A stretch of 51,533 bases of DNA from Anaerolineales bacterium (GCA_024763275.1 JANTFT010000012.1:1-51533), one strand, 5' to 3'; counted from the first letter of the stretch, positions 26,151-36,055 are shown. The notes: generated by a model from the letters alone, not told the origin. Translations and numbers: made by a program.

Positions 26151-26747
26151 TTAATCAGCAGCTAGAACGGGTTTGGCCCCGTTTACCAGGCCCCAGGAGT
26201 CCGGGGGCCAGTAGATCAGCAGAGCTTCCCCGACAATATTCTCCATCGGCACTGTGCCCCAGTTATGGGAATCGGAGGAATTGTTGCGGTTGTCGCCCAG
26301 CACAAAGAGAGAGTTCTCGGGCACTACCCATTCCCCCTCATAGCGGGGTTCCACTTTAAGATAAGGCTCTTTGAGAGCCACTCCGTTCACGTACACCTGA
26401 CCATCCTCAACCCGGATCTTTTCCCCTGGCAGCCCGATCACGCGTTTGATGTATTCCTGGGTGATATTGCGGGGAAAATCAAATACAACCACATCGCCTC
26501 GCTGGGGTTCGCCAAACCGGTAATTGATCTTGCTGACTATCAGAAATTCGCCGTGATGAAGATTGGGCTCCATACTGGATCCATCGATCCTGATCCGGGC
26601 GGAGACTGCGTTTATCAAAAAGAACAGCACCACTGATAATAACAGGGTTTCCAGAATATCCACCAGGACGGCCAGCAAGTTTGGCTTCTCAGGAGGGGGG
26701 TCGAGAATCTCTTTAACAGGAACGGTATCTAAATCGTTTGGTATCAA
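26151..26747 (-). CDS. lepB: Signal peptidase I
   Basis: The start is probably TTG 26747, about 8 bases after AAGGTG; no ATG is suitably placed. The 198-residue product has one N-terminal membrane anchor (about residues 28-47). The catalytic boxes are IDGSSMEP (Ser58) and EYIKRVIGLPGEK (Lys101), then GDNRNNSSDSHNWG. It cleaves signal peptides of exported proteins. The enzyme is short and single-anchored, as in Gram-positive and Chloroflexota types. It is the most downstream gene of the coaE-cdaA-cdaR-der run, 132 bases after der. Confidence 0.92.
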   Translation of the reverse strand: MIPNDLDTVPVKEILDPPPEKPNLLAVLVDILETLLLSVVLFFLINAVSARIRIDGSSMEPNLHHGEFLIVSKINYRFGEPQRGDVVVFDFPRNITQEYIKRVIGLPGEKIRVEDGQVYVNGVALKEPYLKVEPRYEGEWVVPENSLFVLGDNRNNSSDSHNWGTVPMENIVGEALLIYWPPDSWGLVNGAKPVLAAD

Positions 26748-26879
26748 TTTAACAGCACCTTTGAATGTTTGTCAGATTATATAATCCATTTTACCGCTAA
26801 GCAAGGGAAAGGAAAACAGGTGTTCCTGGAGCAAATGCTCTGCGGGGCTGCCGGTCTGCCTGATGAACTGCCAGGAAAA

Positions 26880-28250
26880 TCAGCTTTCCCGCAGCAGAAT
26901 CTTGATCGGTGTGCCCAGGAAGGGGGCTTGTTCGCGGATTTGATTCTCGATAAACCGCAAATAGGTGAAATGCGCCAGCTTGGGGTTGTTAACGTGGAGC
27001 AGAAAGGTGGGAGGGTCATTGCGCACCTGGGATCCATAGTAGATCTTAAGGTGCTTTCCGGCTTTTGAAGGGGAAGGGTGTTTATCCTGGGCTGCCTGGA
27101 TAATGCGGTTGACCTGGGAGGTGGGCAGCCTGACCAGCCTCTCTCGATGCACTTCCAGGGCCAGATCCAGGATCTGGTTAACTCGTTTGCCGGTTTTTGC
27201 CGAGGTGAACAGGATGGGAACGTAGTCCATGAAATTCAGCTCATAGCGAACGTACTGGGTGAACTCAGCCATGGTGTGGGTATCTTTTTCAATCAGGTCC
27301 CATTTGTTGATAATCACCACCACGCTTTTCCACTCATCGAGAATATAGCCGGCAATATGGGTATCCTGGGCTTTGATGCCCTCATAAGCATCGACCACCA
27401 GCAGGGCCACATCGGAGCGTTCAATGGCTTTCATGGCTCTCAGCACGCTGAATTTTTCAACCCCGGGGTCGATCTGCCCCCGCTTGCGGATCCCGGCGGT
27501 ATCGATGATTGTAATGGGTGTGTCTTCGTAAACCATCCGGGTATCAATGGAATCCCGGGTGGTGCCGGGGATCGCACTGACGATCACCCGCTCTTCGCCG
27601 ATGATCCTGTTCAGCAGGCTGGACTTGCCCACGTTGGGCTTGCCAACGATGGCGATCTTCACAGAAGCGTCCCCCTCCTCCTCGCCGCCTTCAGGAAGGA
27701 CCCTGACCAGGGCATCCAGCATATCCCCCGTTCCAGAACCATGAATGGCTGAGATTATATGGATTTCTTTATACCCCAGCTCGTAGAATTGGACCGCGTT
27801 CTGGCGGGCCTCTCTATTCTCACACTTATTAACCACCAGCAGGATGGGCGGATGAGGTTGACCATCCACTGTGCGCTGGGCCTTTCGGAGCGACTCGGAA
27901 ATTTCCCGGTCAGCGGGAGTCACCCCCGCCTGCCCATCAACCACAAAGAGAATCGCGTCCGCTTCCTGAATGGCCAGCTCCGCCTGCCGGCGGATCTCCT
28001 CGATAAACTGGTGAGAGCCAATCGAAAGGGGCTGCTGGGCTTTTCCAGGACCCACCTGGGTGGGATCCAGACCCCCGGTGTCGATGACATCAAACAACAC
28101 CCCGGTCCATTCAGCTTCCGTCATCAGCCGATCCCGGGTTGTCCCGGGAACATCATCCACAATCGCCAACCGGCGCTCCGCCAGGCGATTAAAGAGGGTA
28201 CTTTTTCCCACATTGGGTCGGCCGACAATGGCTACTACTGGTTTCTGCAT
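26880..28250 (-). CDS. der: Ribosome biogenesis GTPase Der (EngA)
   Basis: The 456-residue product contains two GTPase domains in tandem, the mark of Der: GRPNVGKSTLF near residue 8 and GKPNVGKSSLL near residue 205. Each has its own DTGG or DTAG and NKxD boxes (NKCENR, NKWDLI). A KH-like domain ends the protein (KIYYGSQVRNDPP, FTYLRFIENQIRE). Der is needed for assembly of the large ribosomal subunit. ATG 28250 begins MQKPVVAIVGRPNVG. The gene lies 21 bases after cdaR. Confidence 0.95.
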   Translation of the reverse strand: MQKPVVAIVGRPNVGKSTLFNRLAERRLAIVDDVPGTTRDRLMTEAEWTGVLFDVIDTGGLDPTQVGPGKAQQPLSIGSHQFIEEIRRQAELAIQEADAILFVVDGQAGVTPADREISESLRKAQRTVDGQPHPPILLVVNKCENREARQNAVQFYELGYKEIHIISAIHGSGTGDMLDALVRVLPEGGEEEGDASVKIAIVGKPNVGKSSLLNRIIGEERVIVSAIPGTTRDSIDTRMVYEDTPITIIDTAGIRKRGQIDPGVEKFSVLRAMKAIERSDVALLVVDAYEGIKAQDTHIAGYILDEWKSVVVIINKWDLIEKDTHTMAEFTQYVRYELNFMDYVPILFTSAKTGKRVNQILDLALEVHRERLVRLPTSQVNRIIQAAQDKHPSPSKAGKHLKIYYGSQVRNDPPTFLLHVNNPKLAHFTYLRFIENQIREQAPFLGTPIKILLRES

Positions 28251-28271
28251 AGTCAGGAGCGGGATTATGGA

Positions 28272-29504
28272 TCAGGGCGTTGACGAACCTTCCTGGATAA
28301 CGACCTCAACTGTCGCCGGGGAGACATCCTCCCAGACCACATCCTCCGGCAGGATTTCTATCGTAGGTGTCAGGGTATGGGTGCCAATCTCCAGGTCGGT
28401 CAGATCTAACACGACCCGGATATCTCGCAGGGTCAGATTATCCAGGACAGGAACTGGTCCAGAAAGTGACACTGTGACTTCCTTGGGTGACACTTGAGCG
28501 CTTAAACCGGGCAGCAAACCAATCACCTCTACTTCCCGGGTGACCACAAGGTTGGTCTCCAGCGCGGTGACATTGACCTGCACCAGAACCGTGGGATCTC
28601 CCACAACTGTCACACCCTCCGGCAGATCCAGTTCCAGGATGGTTTCCAGATAACTATCCACCCCGGTAAGGTCGAGGGGTTTTGTGTTCACATAGCCGGG
28701 AAGTCCCTCTACTAACTGGGGGTCCTCGGAAAAGACCATCACGGTCGGCGGAGCAGGGGTGATGCTGGTAAAGCGATATCCAGGCTCTACTGAGCCAACT
28801 GTGGTAACGTTCACCGCCAGATTGCGATATCCTCCCTGTAAGCTGATAGCCTGGCTGACATCCACGCTGGTGGGCTCAATCTTCACCCCGGCGACTTCAT
28901 CGCCATTGGCATTCCGGGCCTGCAGGCTGACGGTGCGGGATAGCGTGCCGGTTGCGTCTGATATATCCAGGGTTCCCACTACTGAGACTACCTCTTCAAC
29001 CTTGCTCTCCAGACCGGTAACCGTGACCTGGCTGCCCTGCCAGGATAGGCCGCTGGTTTGATAGCCAACAGCTGGTTCACCCTGGACCTGGATGGAAATT
29101 GGCAGCTCCTTGGAAACCAGGTTGCTGACCCGCAATTTCAGCTCTTTGGGGTTCTGGCTTAGGATCCTGATGGGTTTCAGCTGATCCGGAATATCAATAT
29201 TCACTGGGAACCGGTAGGTGCCGGCGGAGATATCGGACATGTTAATGGTTGCAACCAGGGGATTGTCTCCCTCGAGCTGTTGAATTATGCTCTCTGGAGC
29301 GAGCAGCTTCACTTCCACGGTTTCTGGAAGCGGATCTGCGATGGCGATATCAGAAGCTTGCTGGACCACTTCCAGGGGTACAACGAACTCCGCCTCTGTA
29401 TTTGGGTCAGTGGAAGTAACTGCTGAGATCCAGACCACCAGAGCCAGCAGAAGCGACAGAATGAGTGAGGTAAGATTGCTCCCCAGCCAGCGCATGATCT
29501 TCAT
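28272..29504 (-). CDS. cdaR: YbbR-domain protein, CdaA regulator
   Basis: ATG 29504 overlaps the cdaA stop by 4 bases. The 410-residue product has one N-terminal membrane helix (SLILSLLLALVVWISAV), then several YbbR-like beta domains facing outside, each around 80-90 residues, recognisable by phrases such as VEVKLLAPESIIQQL, PISIQVQGEPAVGYQ and VEVIGLLPGLSAQV. In Firmicutes CdaR binds and controls the cyclic-di-AMP synthase CdaA. The tight overlap with cdaA here indicates the same partnership. Confidence 0.9.
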   Translation of the reverse strand: MKIMRWLGSNLTSLILSLLLALVVWISAVTSTDPNTEAEFVVPLEVVQQASDIAIADPLPETVEVKLLAPESIIQQLEGDNPLVATINMSDISAGTYRFPVNIDIPDQLKPIRILSQNPKELKLRVSNLVSKELPISIQVQGEPAVGYQTSGLSWQGSQVTVTGLESKVEEVVSVVGTLDISDATGTLSRTVSLQARNANGDEVAGVKIEPTSVDVSQAISLQGGYRNLAVNVTTVGSVEPGYRFTSITPAPPTVMVFSEDPQLVEGLPGYVNTKPLDLTGVDSYLETILELDLPEGVTVVGDPTVLVQVNVTALETNLVVTREVEVIGLLPGLSAQVSPKEVTVSLSGPVPVLDNLTLRDIRVVLDLTDLEIGTHTLTPTIEILPEDVVWEDVSPATVEVVIQEGSSTP

Positions 29505-30358
29505 TCTGAAATTCCTTGGAAGAGAGCGGTCAGACGGGACATCAGGGATCTGCTGAACTGCTCCACCTGGAAGAAAGCTACTAATCTGTCCTGAAGCTCA
29601 TCCAGAGGCACATATTTGTCCAGCTTACCGTCATGGGCCAGAGATACGATGCCGGTTTCCTCCGAGATCACCACTGCGATCCCATCACTCTCTTCCGCGA
29701 TTCCCAGCGCGGCCCGGTGGCGCAGCCCCATAGAGCGTTCCGGGGATTCCTCTAAAACGCCGCTGGCGGAGAGCGGCAGCACGCAGCCAGCCGCCGCGAT
29801 GACGTTATCGGAGATGATCACCGCGCCGTCGTGCAGGGGCGTTTTGGGATAAAAGATCTGGATCAGGGTCTCCGGAGTGACCACAGCCGAAAGACTCACG
29901 CCGGTATCGATATAGGCCTGCAGGGAATCCAGGCGTGAAAAGACGATCAGGCCGCCGTATTTTTTCTCGGCAATCCTGCGGGTGGCCCGGACAACCTGCT
30001 GAATTACCCTTTCCATCTCGGAGGTGTATTGTTCATGGGCGAAGATTGACCCGGTCCTGCCAATACGCTCCAGCATACGCCTGATCTCAGGGGCGAAGAT
30101 GACCGGAATAGCCAGCAGCAGAGTAGGCAGGGTATTGGTAACCAACCAGGAAAAAGCAGGCAGCACACGCAGGCTGGACAGCAAGCTGATGATGACAATC
30201 AGGAAAAGCACACCGCGCAGCAGTACCAGCGCCTTGGTATCTCGCAGCAAATAGAGGATAGCGAACACCACCATGGCGACCAGCAGGATGTCTATCACGC
30301 TGAGCCAATTTGCTCGCTGAAATATGAACAACAAATAATTCCAAAGATTATAAATCAC
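29501..30358 (-). CDS. cdaA: Diadenylate cyclase CdaA (DacA)
   Basis: GTG 30358 appears to be the start. The 285-residue product has three N-terminal membrane helices (about residues 20-37, 45-62, 70-88) and a DAC domain. The conserved catalytic motifs DGAVII (177-182) and GLRHRAA (211-217) are present, followed by ISEETG. It makes cyclic di-AMP, a second messenger for potassium and turgor control, from two ATP. It is followed by its regulator cdaR in a 4-base overlap. Confidence 0.94.
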   Translation of the reverse strand: MIYNLWNYLLFIFQRANWLSVIDILLVAMVVFAILYLLRDTKALVLLRGVLFLIVIISLLSSLRVLPAFSWLVTNTLPTLLLAIPVIFAPEIRRMLERIGRTGSIFAHEQYTSEMERVIQQVVRATRRIAEKKYGGLIVFSRLDSLQAYIDTGVSLSAVVTPETLIQIFYPKTPLHDGAVIISDNVIAAAGCVLPLSASGVLEESPERSMGLRHRAALGIAEESDGIAVVISEETGIVSLAHDGKLDKYVPLDELQDRLVAFFQVEQFSRSLMSRLTALFQGISE

Positions 30359-30384
30359 TGCTATCTACCTGATGTTGAATAACC

Positions 30385-31518
30385 CTATTGCATTGGCCTT
30401 AAGACGCGGTCTTTTCTGAGCTGTTTGAACAGCAGGACCGTGCCCGGCGGCATGGACTCCATCACTGCATTTTGCCAGGCTTTCACCTGGAGGTCTTTGA
30501 CGGTGCGAGCCTGGTATCCCAGCGTTGACCAGATATCTTCGTGCTGAGCCAGGGATGGCGGCAGGAACAGCAGGGCTGCTTCGCTCTGGAGCTCCTTGGA
30601 AGAATCTTCCACGAAACTCAGCAGCGCTTCCAGGCCGTTCTCGATCGCTAAGCCTTCATTAAGCATGACATCATCCACCCTGGTGATCAAATTCTCTACC
30701 TGCCAGCCCAACAATCCAATAATCTCCTCATCAGAAAGCAGCAGCATGTAGGCTTTTTCGCCAAAGGCGGCCATAATATCGTCTTTGGTCATCTTCCGCT
30801 TGGCCCTGGTATGCTGGTTCATATAAGCAGCTATCTTCGCGGCGGATTCCGGTGTCGCCCGGCGCACATCCAGCGTTCCATAGGATTTTGCGGGGGCTGG
30901 TATAAAACCTGGCTCTTTTCTGGTGATCGCCTGCCAGGCATCATAAACCTGCTTCCAGGTCTTCTCGAAAGAGCCGTCATTTTCAATAACCACATCTGCC
31001 TTGGTCAGTTTTGCAGTCGCCGGCAGCTGAGCGTTGATCCTTTCTTCCGCTTCCCTCCTGGTCATGTTGCGTTTTTCCATCAAACGCTCCATCTGGAGGT
31101 CAGAGGAAGACATGGTTACCCACACCTGGTCACAGAGGTTGTGCATGTCTGATTCCAGGAGTTTGATGGCTTCGATGACGATGATCTTGTTTTTAGACTT
31201 GGTGACCAGCACATCCAGGGCCTGTCTGACCAGCGGATGAATGATGGTTTCCAGACGCATCATCGCGTCTGGATTCTTAAACACCAATTCACCCAATTTG
31301 GAACGGTCAATTTCTCCGTTTGCCCCCAGAACCCACTTGCCAAAGGTATCAATGACCGGCTGATAGCCAGGAGACGATTGCATGATGGCGCGATGCGAAA
31401 GCACGTCAGCATCTATTCCGTAAGCACCCAGATGCTCAAGCATTTTACGGACCACGCTTTTTCCGGTGGCGATATTGCCAGTCAGACCAATGGCATACTT
31501 TCCCCGCCAGGCACTCAT
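30385..31518 (-). CDS. coaE: Dephospho-CoA kinase fused to a GNAT-like domain
   Basis: ATG 31518 follows GAGGAGGG. The 377-residue product is nearly twice the normal CoaE length. Residues 1-200 are dephospho-CoA kinase, with P-loop GLTGNIATGKS, DADVLSHRAI, HPLVRQAL and the LID region KRNMTRREAEERI, catalysing the last step of CoA synthesis. From about 215 a GNAT-type fold appears (LDVRRATPESAAKIAAYM, IGLLGWQVEN...) without a fully convincing acetyl-CoA loop, so the acetyltransferase role is unproven. It is preceded by a strong promoter and followed by cdaA 26 bases on. Confidence 0.85.
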   Translation of the reverse strand: MSAWRGKYAIGLTGNIATGKSVVRKMLEHLGAYGIDADVLSHRAIMQSSPGYQPVIDTFGKWVLGANGEIDRSKLGELVFKNPDAMMRLETIIHPLVRQALDVLVTKSKNKIIVIEAIKLLESDMHNLCDQVWVTMSSSDLQMERLMEKRNMTRREAEERINAQLPATAKLTKADVVIENDGSFEKTWKQVYDAWQAITRKEPGFIPAPAKSYGTLDVRRATPESAAKIAAYMNQHTRAKRKMTKDDIMAAFGEKAYMLLLSDEEIIGLLGWQVENLITRVDDVMLNEGLAIENGLEALLSFVEDSSKELQSEAALLFLPPSLAQHEDIWSTLGYQARTVKDLQVKAWQNAVMESMPPGTVLLFKQLRKDRVLRPMQ

Positions 31519-31561
31519 GGACCCTCCTCGTCGTTTTGGCGCATCCCCCTTGGTAACCTAC

Positions 31562-31590
31562 ATTGTAGTCTGGGCGGGGAAGAATGTCAA
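31562..31590 (-). promoter_or_regulatory. Strong promoter for the coaE-cdaA-cdaR-der-lepB run
   Basis: On the minus strand TTGACA (31590-31585) and TACAAT (31567-31562) are exactly 17 bases apart. It lies about 45 bases upstream of the coaE ATG. Confidence 0.75.
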
Positions 31591-31672
31591 TTAAAACTTG
31601 CTTTTCGGGACAGATCTGGATTGAAGACAAGGGCCTTGCGCCTGACCTGAAGCCCTAAAGATCGAATGTAAA

Positions 31673-32731
31673 TTATATCGGGGAGGGGTTATCCCTCTTG
31701 CCGACACCGATACCCGGCCGGTCCGGCAGAGAAGCCCGAGCTTGGTTATAACAGATCCCCTCAAAAGGATCATTAGCTATTAACAGAGGCGCATCCAGAT
31801 CAAACCAATCTGCCCGGGAAGTCAGGTGGGCCATGGCAGAAACGCCCAGCGAGGTTTCTGTCATGCAGCCAAGCATTATCTTAAAACCCAGCTCCCGCCC
31901 CTTTCTCAATACCTCGAGTGTGGGAGTAATACCACCCAATTTCATTAACTTCAAATTAATACCCCGAACCCCCGCCTCAGCCAATGCTTCCAGATCCGCC
32001 AGCGTTCTCAAGGATTCGTCAGCTACGACGGGGATTTTTGTGTGGGCCTGAACAAAACCCAATCCCTCAATATCATCAAGGGGTACAGGCTGTTCGATCA
32101 GTTCGATTTGCAGGGGAATCAACTCGTCCACTAATTTGACAGCTTCATCTGGCGACCAGCCCGCATTAGCATCCACGAACAGGCGCACATCAGGGCGGGC
32201 ATTACGGACAGCAGCCACCCTGCTGATATCATCCTCACTGCCTAACTTCAATTTAATGATTGGAAATTCCGGGTGATCCGCAGCCATTTGAGCCATCACA
32301 TCTGGTTCAGCGATGGCAATCGTAAAGGCAGTCGCAAAGGGCTTCGGCCTTGATAACTGGAGCAATTTATAGAGGGGGAGCTTTGATTGTTTCCCGATCC
32401 TGTCATACAGGGCCAGATCTAAGGCCGCTCGAGCTGGTGCGGGGCCATCCTGCCCAACCCATCCAGGGATATCTTCAAGGCTGTCTGGAAATGGGTCTTT
32501 GCTGGCTGATTTTTCTTCCCAGAAAGACCACATGTCTTCAGCTTTGATATTGTAGTAGGGCGGTATAGTGCCTTCTCCCCACCCCTGGTCATTTTCCAAG
32601 CGCAGCCAGTGCGCCGTCCGTGTGGTGCTGACGCCGGTTGAAAGCCGAAATGGATGAATTAACTTAAGCTCGATGGCTTCGCAGGATAGCCGGGGACCGA
32701 ATTCCATTAGAGCATCCTGTCCTTGATTCAT
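31673..32731 (-). CDS. Enolase-superfamily dipeptide epimerase-like protein
   Basis: The 352-residue product is of the mandelate racemase/muconate-lactonising class and closest by motif to L-Ala-D/L-Glu and other dipeptide epimerases. It has the KLKL lysine pair, metal ligands in VDANAGW, ELIEQPV and VADES, the second catalytic Lys in NLKLMKLGG, and GCMTETSLG near the C-terminus. Start at ATG 32731 or 32704 is open. Its place behind a dipeptide transporter supports epimerising imported dipeptides, perhaps from murein. Other substrates in this superfamily cannot be excluded. Confidence 0.8.
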   Translation of the reverse strand: MNQGQDALMEFGPRLSCEAIELKLIHPFRLSTGVSTTRTAHWLRLENDQGWGEGTIPPYYNIKAEDMWSFWEEKSASKDPFPDSLEDIPGWVGQDGPAPARAALDLALYDRIGKQSKLPLYKLLQLSRPKPFATAFTIAIAEPDVMAQMAADHPEFPIIKLKLGSEDDISRVAAVRNARPDVRLFVDANAGWSPDEAVKLVDELIPLQIELIEQPVPLDDIEGLGFVQAHTKIPVVADESLRTLADLEALAEAGVRGINLKLMKLGGITPTLEVLRKGRELGFKIMLGCMTETSLGVSAMAHLTSRADWFDLDAPLLIANDPFEGICYNQARASLPDRPGIGVGKRDNPSPI

Positions 32732-32772
32732 TCTTCTAGGATTTGATAACGTTCAACCTCCGGCTGGAAAGC

Positions 32773-32807
32773 CTAACCCTCCCGGGGATACCCACCAGGA
32801 GGGCTAG
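32773..32807 (-). terminator. Hairpin after the transporter ATPase genes
   Basis: On the minus strand CTAGCCCTCC pairs with GGAGGGTTAG (one G-U), loop about 15 bases. There is no clear T-run, so it may only partly end the transcript before the epimerase gene. Confidence 0.45.
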
Positions 32808-32839
32808 GGTCCCATCGGAACACTTCCTGGTGGAGCGGT

Positions 32840-33823
32840 TTATTTCACAAGGTGGCACGCTATCCAATGCTTATCCGCTGTTTCCCTATAGACCGGCTCT
32901 TCCTTAAAACATTTATCAACAGCGATTGGGCAGCGAGTATTGAAGTTACACCCGACCGGAGGATCTGCAGGGTTGGGTATATCGCCCTCCAGAATGATCC
33001 TGTGCTTCTTGTCAGCCAGATCAGGATCGGGAACGGGCACCGCTGACATCAAGGCCTGAGTATAGGGGTGAAGTGAGTTTAGAAAGATCTCATCCCGATC
33101 TGCCAGTTCCACAACCTTCCCCAGGTACATAACGGCAATGCGGTCGCTGATGTGCCTGACCATGCTTAGATCATGAGCGATGAACAAGTAGGTCAATCCC
33201 AATTTCTTTTGTAAATCCTCGAGTAGATTAACGACCTGAGCCTGAATAGATACATCCAAAGAGGAGATCGGCTCATCGCAGACCACAAATTCCGGGTTCA
33301 ATGCCAGTGCCCGGGCAATCCCTATCCGCTGTCTTTGTCCGCCAGAAAACTCATGCGGGTAGCGGTTCACAAAATCAGGATTCAACCCCACCATTTCCAG
33401 CAATTCCTGAACCCGATCCTGCTTGGTTTTTCGGTCCTGTTTTGTATGCACATCCAGCGGAGAGCCGATAATTGATCCCACCGTCATACGCGGGTTCAGG
33501 GAGGCATAAGGGTCCTGGAAGATCATCTGCATTTTCCGACGCTGATGGCGCAGTTCTTTTTCCCCAAGCGTTATCAGATCCACACCATTGAACAGGATGC
33601 TTCCTGCCGTTGGCCTGTAGAGATGCAGCATTGTGCGTCCTACAGTTGTCTTACCGCATCCCGTTTCACCAACCAGACCCAGGGTTTCCTGCTCATAAAT
33701 GTCAAAGCTGACGTCGTCAACCGCTTTGACATCATTGCCTGTGTGAAAAAAAGAACTCTCCGAACCGGGAAAATATTTCTTTAGATTTCGAACTTCGACC
33801 AATTTTTTCATATCAGCTTTCAT
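32840..33823 (-). CDS. dppF: Oligopeptide/dipeptide ABC transporter ATP-binding protein (DppF/OppF type)
   Basis: I take ATG 33823, which overlaps the stop of the previous ATPase (ATGA), giving 327 residues. It has Walker [10 protein letters not shown], signature [15 protein letters not shown], Walker B FVVCDEP and H-loop IAHD. The OppF-type C-terminal extension holds Cys and Pro residues ([15 protein letters not shown]). The last step of the transporter is ATP hydrolysis by this DppD/F pair. Confidence 0.92.
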   Translation of the reverse strand: MKADMKKLVEVRNLKKYFPGSESSFFHTGNDVKAVDDVSFDIYEQETLGLVGETGCGKTTVGRTMLHLYRPTAGSILFNGVDLITLGEKELRHQRRKMQMIFQDPYASLNPRMTVGSIIGSPLDVHTKQDRKTKQDRVQELLEMVGLNPDFVNRYPHEFSGGQRQRIGIARALALNPEFVVCDEPISSLDVSIQAQVVNLLEDLQKKLGLTYLFIAHDLSMVRHISDRIAVMYLGKVVELADRDEIFLNSLHPYTQALMSAVPVPDPDLADKKHRIILEGDIPNPADPPVGCNFNTRCPIAVDKCFKEEPVYRETADKHWIACHLVK

Positions 33824-34815
33824 CTTGAGCCCATCCCCGCGATCTCCTCCCATCGCCAGCAAGCTACTGCATGATCTTTACCATTGATTTCTACCAGGGG
33901 TGGTTTCTCAGCCAAACACTTATCGATCCTGTACACACAGCGGGCAGCAAAGGGACAGCCTTCCGGCAATGCCAACAAATCGGGCGGTAAGCCCGGTATC
34001 GAGACCAATTCAGTTCCTGGAGCATCGTCAAGCCGGGGAAGTGATCCCAGCAGGCCTATTGTATAGGGGTGTTTGGTATCCTTATAGATATTGTGGATTT
34101 TCCCTGTTTCGACTATTGAACCCGCATACATGACATTGATGGTATGGGCAAGCTCGGCCACCACACCCAGATCGTGGGTGATCCACATAATTGCCATACC
34201 CAGCTCATCCTGAAGCTTCTTGACCAGATCTATAATCTGAGCCTGGATGGTGACATCCAGGGCAGTCGTGGGTTCGTCCGCTATCAACAGTTTTGGTTCA
34301 CATGACAAACCCATTGCGATCATCGCCCTCTGGCGCATTCCTCCCGAGAATTGATGCGGATAATCATCCAAACGGTCTTTCGCTCCCGGGATGCCAACCA
34401 ATTCAAGCAGCTCACCAGCTCGATCCCTTGCTTCTCGCCTGCTCATGTTATTGTGAAGCAGCAGAGCTTCCATAATCTGGAACCCAACCGTATAAACCGG
34501 GTTCAGCGAAGTCATTGGATCCTGGAAGATCATGGCTATTTCCCGGCCGCGGACTTTTTGCATCTCCTCCTCACTCAGAGTGAGCAGATCCTGACCATCG
34601 AGCCAGACCTCTCCATTGGTTATCTTTCCCGGGGGATAGGGGATCAACTGCATCATCGATAAGGCATGCACGCTTTTTCCGCAGCCGCTTTCACCTACCA
34701 CCCCCAGGATCTCCCCTCTATCCATGGTGTACGAGACATTGTTAACCGCTTTGACAACACCGTCCTGCATGTAAAAGCGCGTTTCCAGGTTTTTGACCTC
34801 TAATAAATGTTTCAT
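33820..34815 (-). CDS. dppD: Oligopeptide/dipeptide ABC transporter ATP-binding protein (DppD/OppD type)
   Basis: I start it at ATG 34815 ([15 protein letters not shown]), with AGGAAAG upstream; the frame's earlier Met is inside the permease gene. The 331-residue product has Walker A GESGCGKS, signature [15 protein letters not shown], Walker B LLIADEP and the family C-terminal motif [20 protein letters not shown]. It overlaps dppF by 4 bases, the usual arrangement for the two ATPases of an Opp/Dpp transporter. Confidence 0.92.
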   Translation of the reverse strand: MKHLLEVKNLETRFYMQDGVVKAVNNVSYTMDRGEILGVVGESGCGKSVHALSMMQLIPYPPGKITNGEVWLDGQDLLTLSEEEMQKVRGREIAMIFQDPMTSLNPVYTVGFQIMEALLLHNNMSRREARDRAGELLELVGIPGAKDRLDDYPHQFSGGMRQRAMIAMGLSCEPKLLIADEPTTALDVTIQAQIIDLVKKLQDELGMAIMWITHDLGVVAELAHTINVMYAGSIVETGKIHNIYKDTKHPYTIGLLGSLPRLDDAPGTELVSIPGLPPDLLALPEGCPFAARCVYRIDKCLAEKPPLVEINGKDHAVACWRWEEIAGMGSR

Positions 34816-34825
34816 ATAGACTTTC

Positions 34826-36055
34826 CTACGTCCGCAGCTTGGGATCAAGTGCATCCCGCAAGCCATCACCCAGTAAGTTAAATCCCAGAACACTTAACAT
34901 AATCGCCAGGCCTGGAAACAAGACTGCCCACCAGGCACCGCTGGTAAGGTATCGATAGCTGTCACCCAGCATCGCGCCCCATTCCGGCTCGGGAGGAATA
35001 GCACCCAGGCCCAGGAAACCAAGTGCCGCTGCCGAGAGAATGGCATTTGCCAATCCCATGGTCGTCTGGACAATGATCGGGGACAGGATGTTGGGGGTGA
35101 TATGCCGGAAAATGATCCGCCCATGGGATTCCCCCACGGATTGAGCGGCCAGGATATATTCTTTATTGACAACTGACAATACAGCTGATCTGGTCAGGCG
35201 GGCGTAGACGGGGATTCCCACCACACCGATGGCGATCATCCCTTTCCCAAGACCCGGCCCTAAAAATGCGACAATGGCGATAGCCAGCAAATACCCCGGA
35301 AAAGACAGGATCATATCCATTATCCGCATCATGACATTTGAGAAGAACCTGCCATCCAGGGCTAAGGCTAAGAAAATACCGGTCAGCAAACCCAGAACAC
35401 CGCATACGAGAGCCACCGAGGAACCAGCGAATAAAGCCGGGACAGCGCTGATCAGGATGCCTAGAACGCTAAAAAACACCACTCGTTTCAGTTGGCCAGC
35501 CCAGAATCCCTCAAAATAACCAGCGACAAGTCCTAATAATGTAAACCCGACCAATTGGAGAGGTTGGTTCGCGATCCAGGCGGATAACGAACCTAATAAA
35601 AACCCACTGATACCGAACAGGGTTATCCGCTCCACAGTTGTCATTGTGATGGTTTCATAAAAACCGGTCAGCAGGCCTATTACACCCCCAAATATCAAAG
35701 AGATACCCACTGCTACGATGCCCACCCGAAGGGAATTCCATCCACCATGCACAACCCTCCGGAAAATGTCCCTTCCAAGCTTGTCAGTACCAAAGGGGTG
35801 GATGGAGGGGATTTCCTCAGTTACAGTCAGATTGGGAGCTTTGAGCTTTAAAGAGTAATCCAGGTCCTTCTTCGGTTCATATTCCCAAAAGAAATGAGAG
35901 AGGGTTGCTGATGAGATAAAAAGGATTACGACAAACATCCCCAATCTGGCGGTATTGCTGGATATCAATCTGCGCCAGGCATCACCCCATAAGGAGCGAT
36001 GCTCGCGGACCGCAAAATCTGTGACGATAAACTCTTCGGGATTAATCTGTGTCAT
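34826..36055 (-). CDS. dppC: DppC/OppC-type permease with ~100-residue membrane insertion
   Basis: ATG 36055 follows GAGG. The 409-residue product is longer than the usual ~300. The N-terminal region and HPFGTDKLGRDIFRR mark the OppC/DppC class, and the EAA-like loop is AAQSVGESHGRIIFRHITPN. Between IGLLTGFY (ends about 133) and MMRIMDMILSFPGY (about 242) lie some 100 extra residues with four hydrophobic segments, where normal members have only about ten. GLLTG occurs at both edges (127-131 and 222-226), hinting at internal duplication. An even helix number keeps topology. The frame is intact. Confidence 0.88.
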   Translation of the reverse strand: MTQINPEEFIVTDFAVREHRSLWGDAWRRLISSNTARLGMFVVILFISSATLSHFFWEYEPKKDLDYSLKLKAPNLTVTEEIPSIHPFGTDKLGRDIFRRVVHGGWNSLRVGIVAVGISLIFGGVIGLLTGFYETITMTTVERITLFGISGFLLGSLSAWIANQPLQLVGFTLLGLVAGYFEGFWAGQLKRVVFFSVLGILISAVPALFAGSSVALVCGVLGLLTGIFLALALDGRFFSNVMMRIMDMILSFPGYLLAIAIVAFLGPGLGKGMIAIGVVGIPVYARLTRSAVLSVVNKEYILAAQSVGESHGRIIFRHITPNILSPIIVQTTMGLANAILSAAALGFLGLGAIPPEPEWGAMLGDSYRYLTSGAWWAVLFPGLAIMLSVLGFNLLGDGLRDALDPKLRT

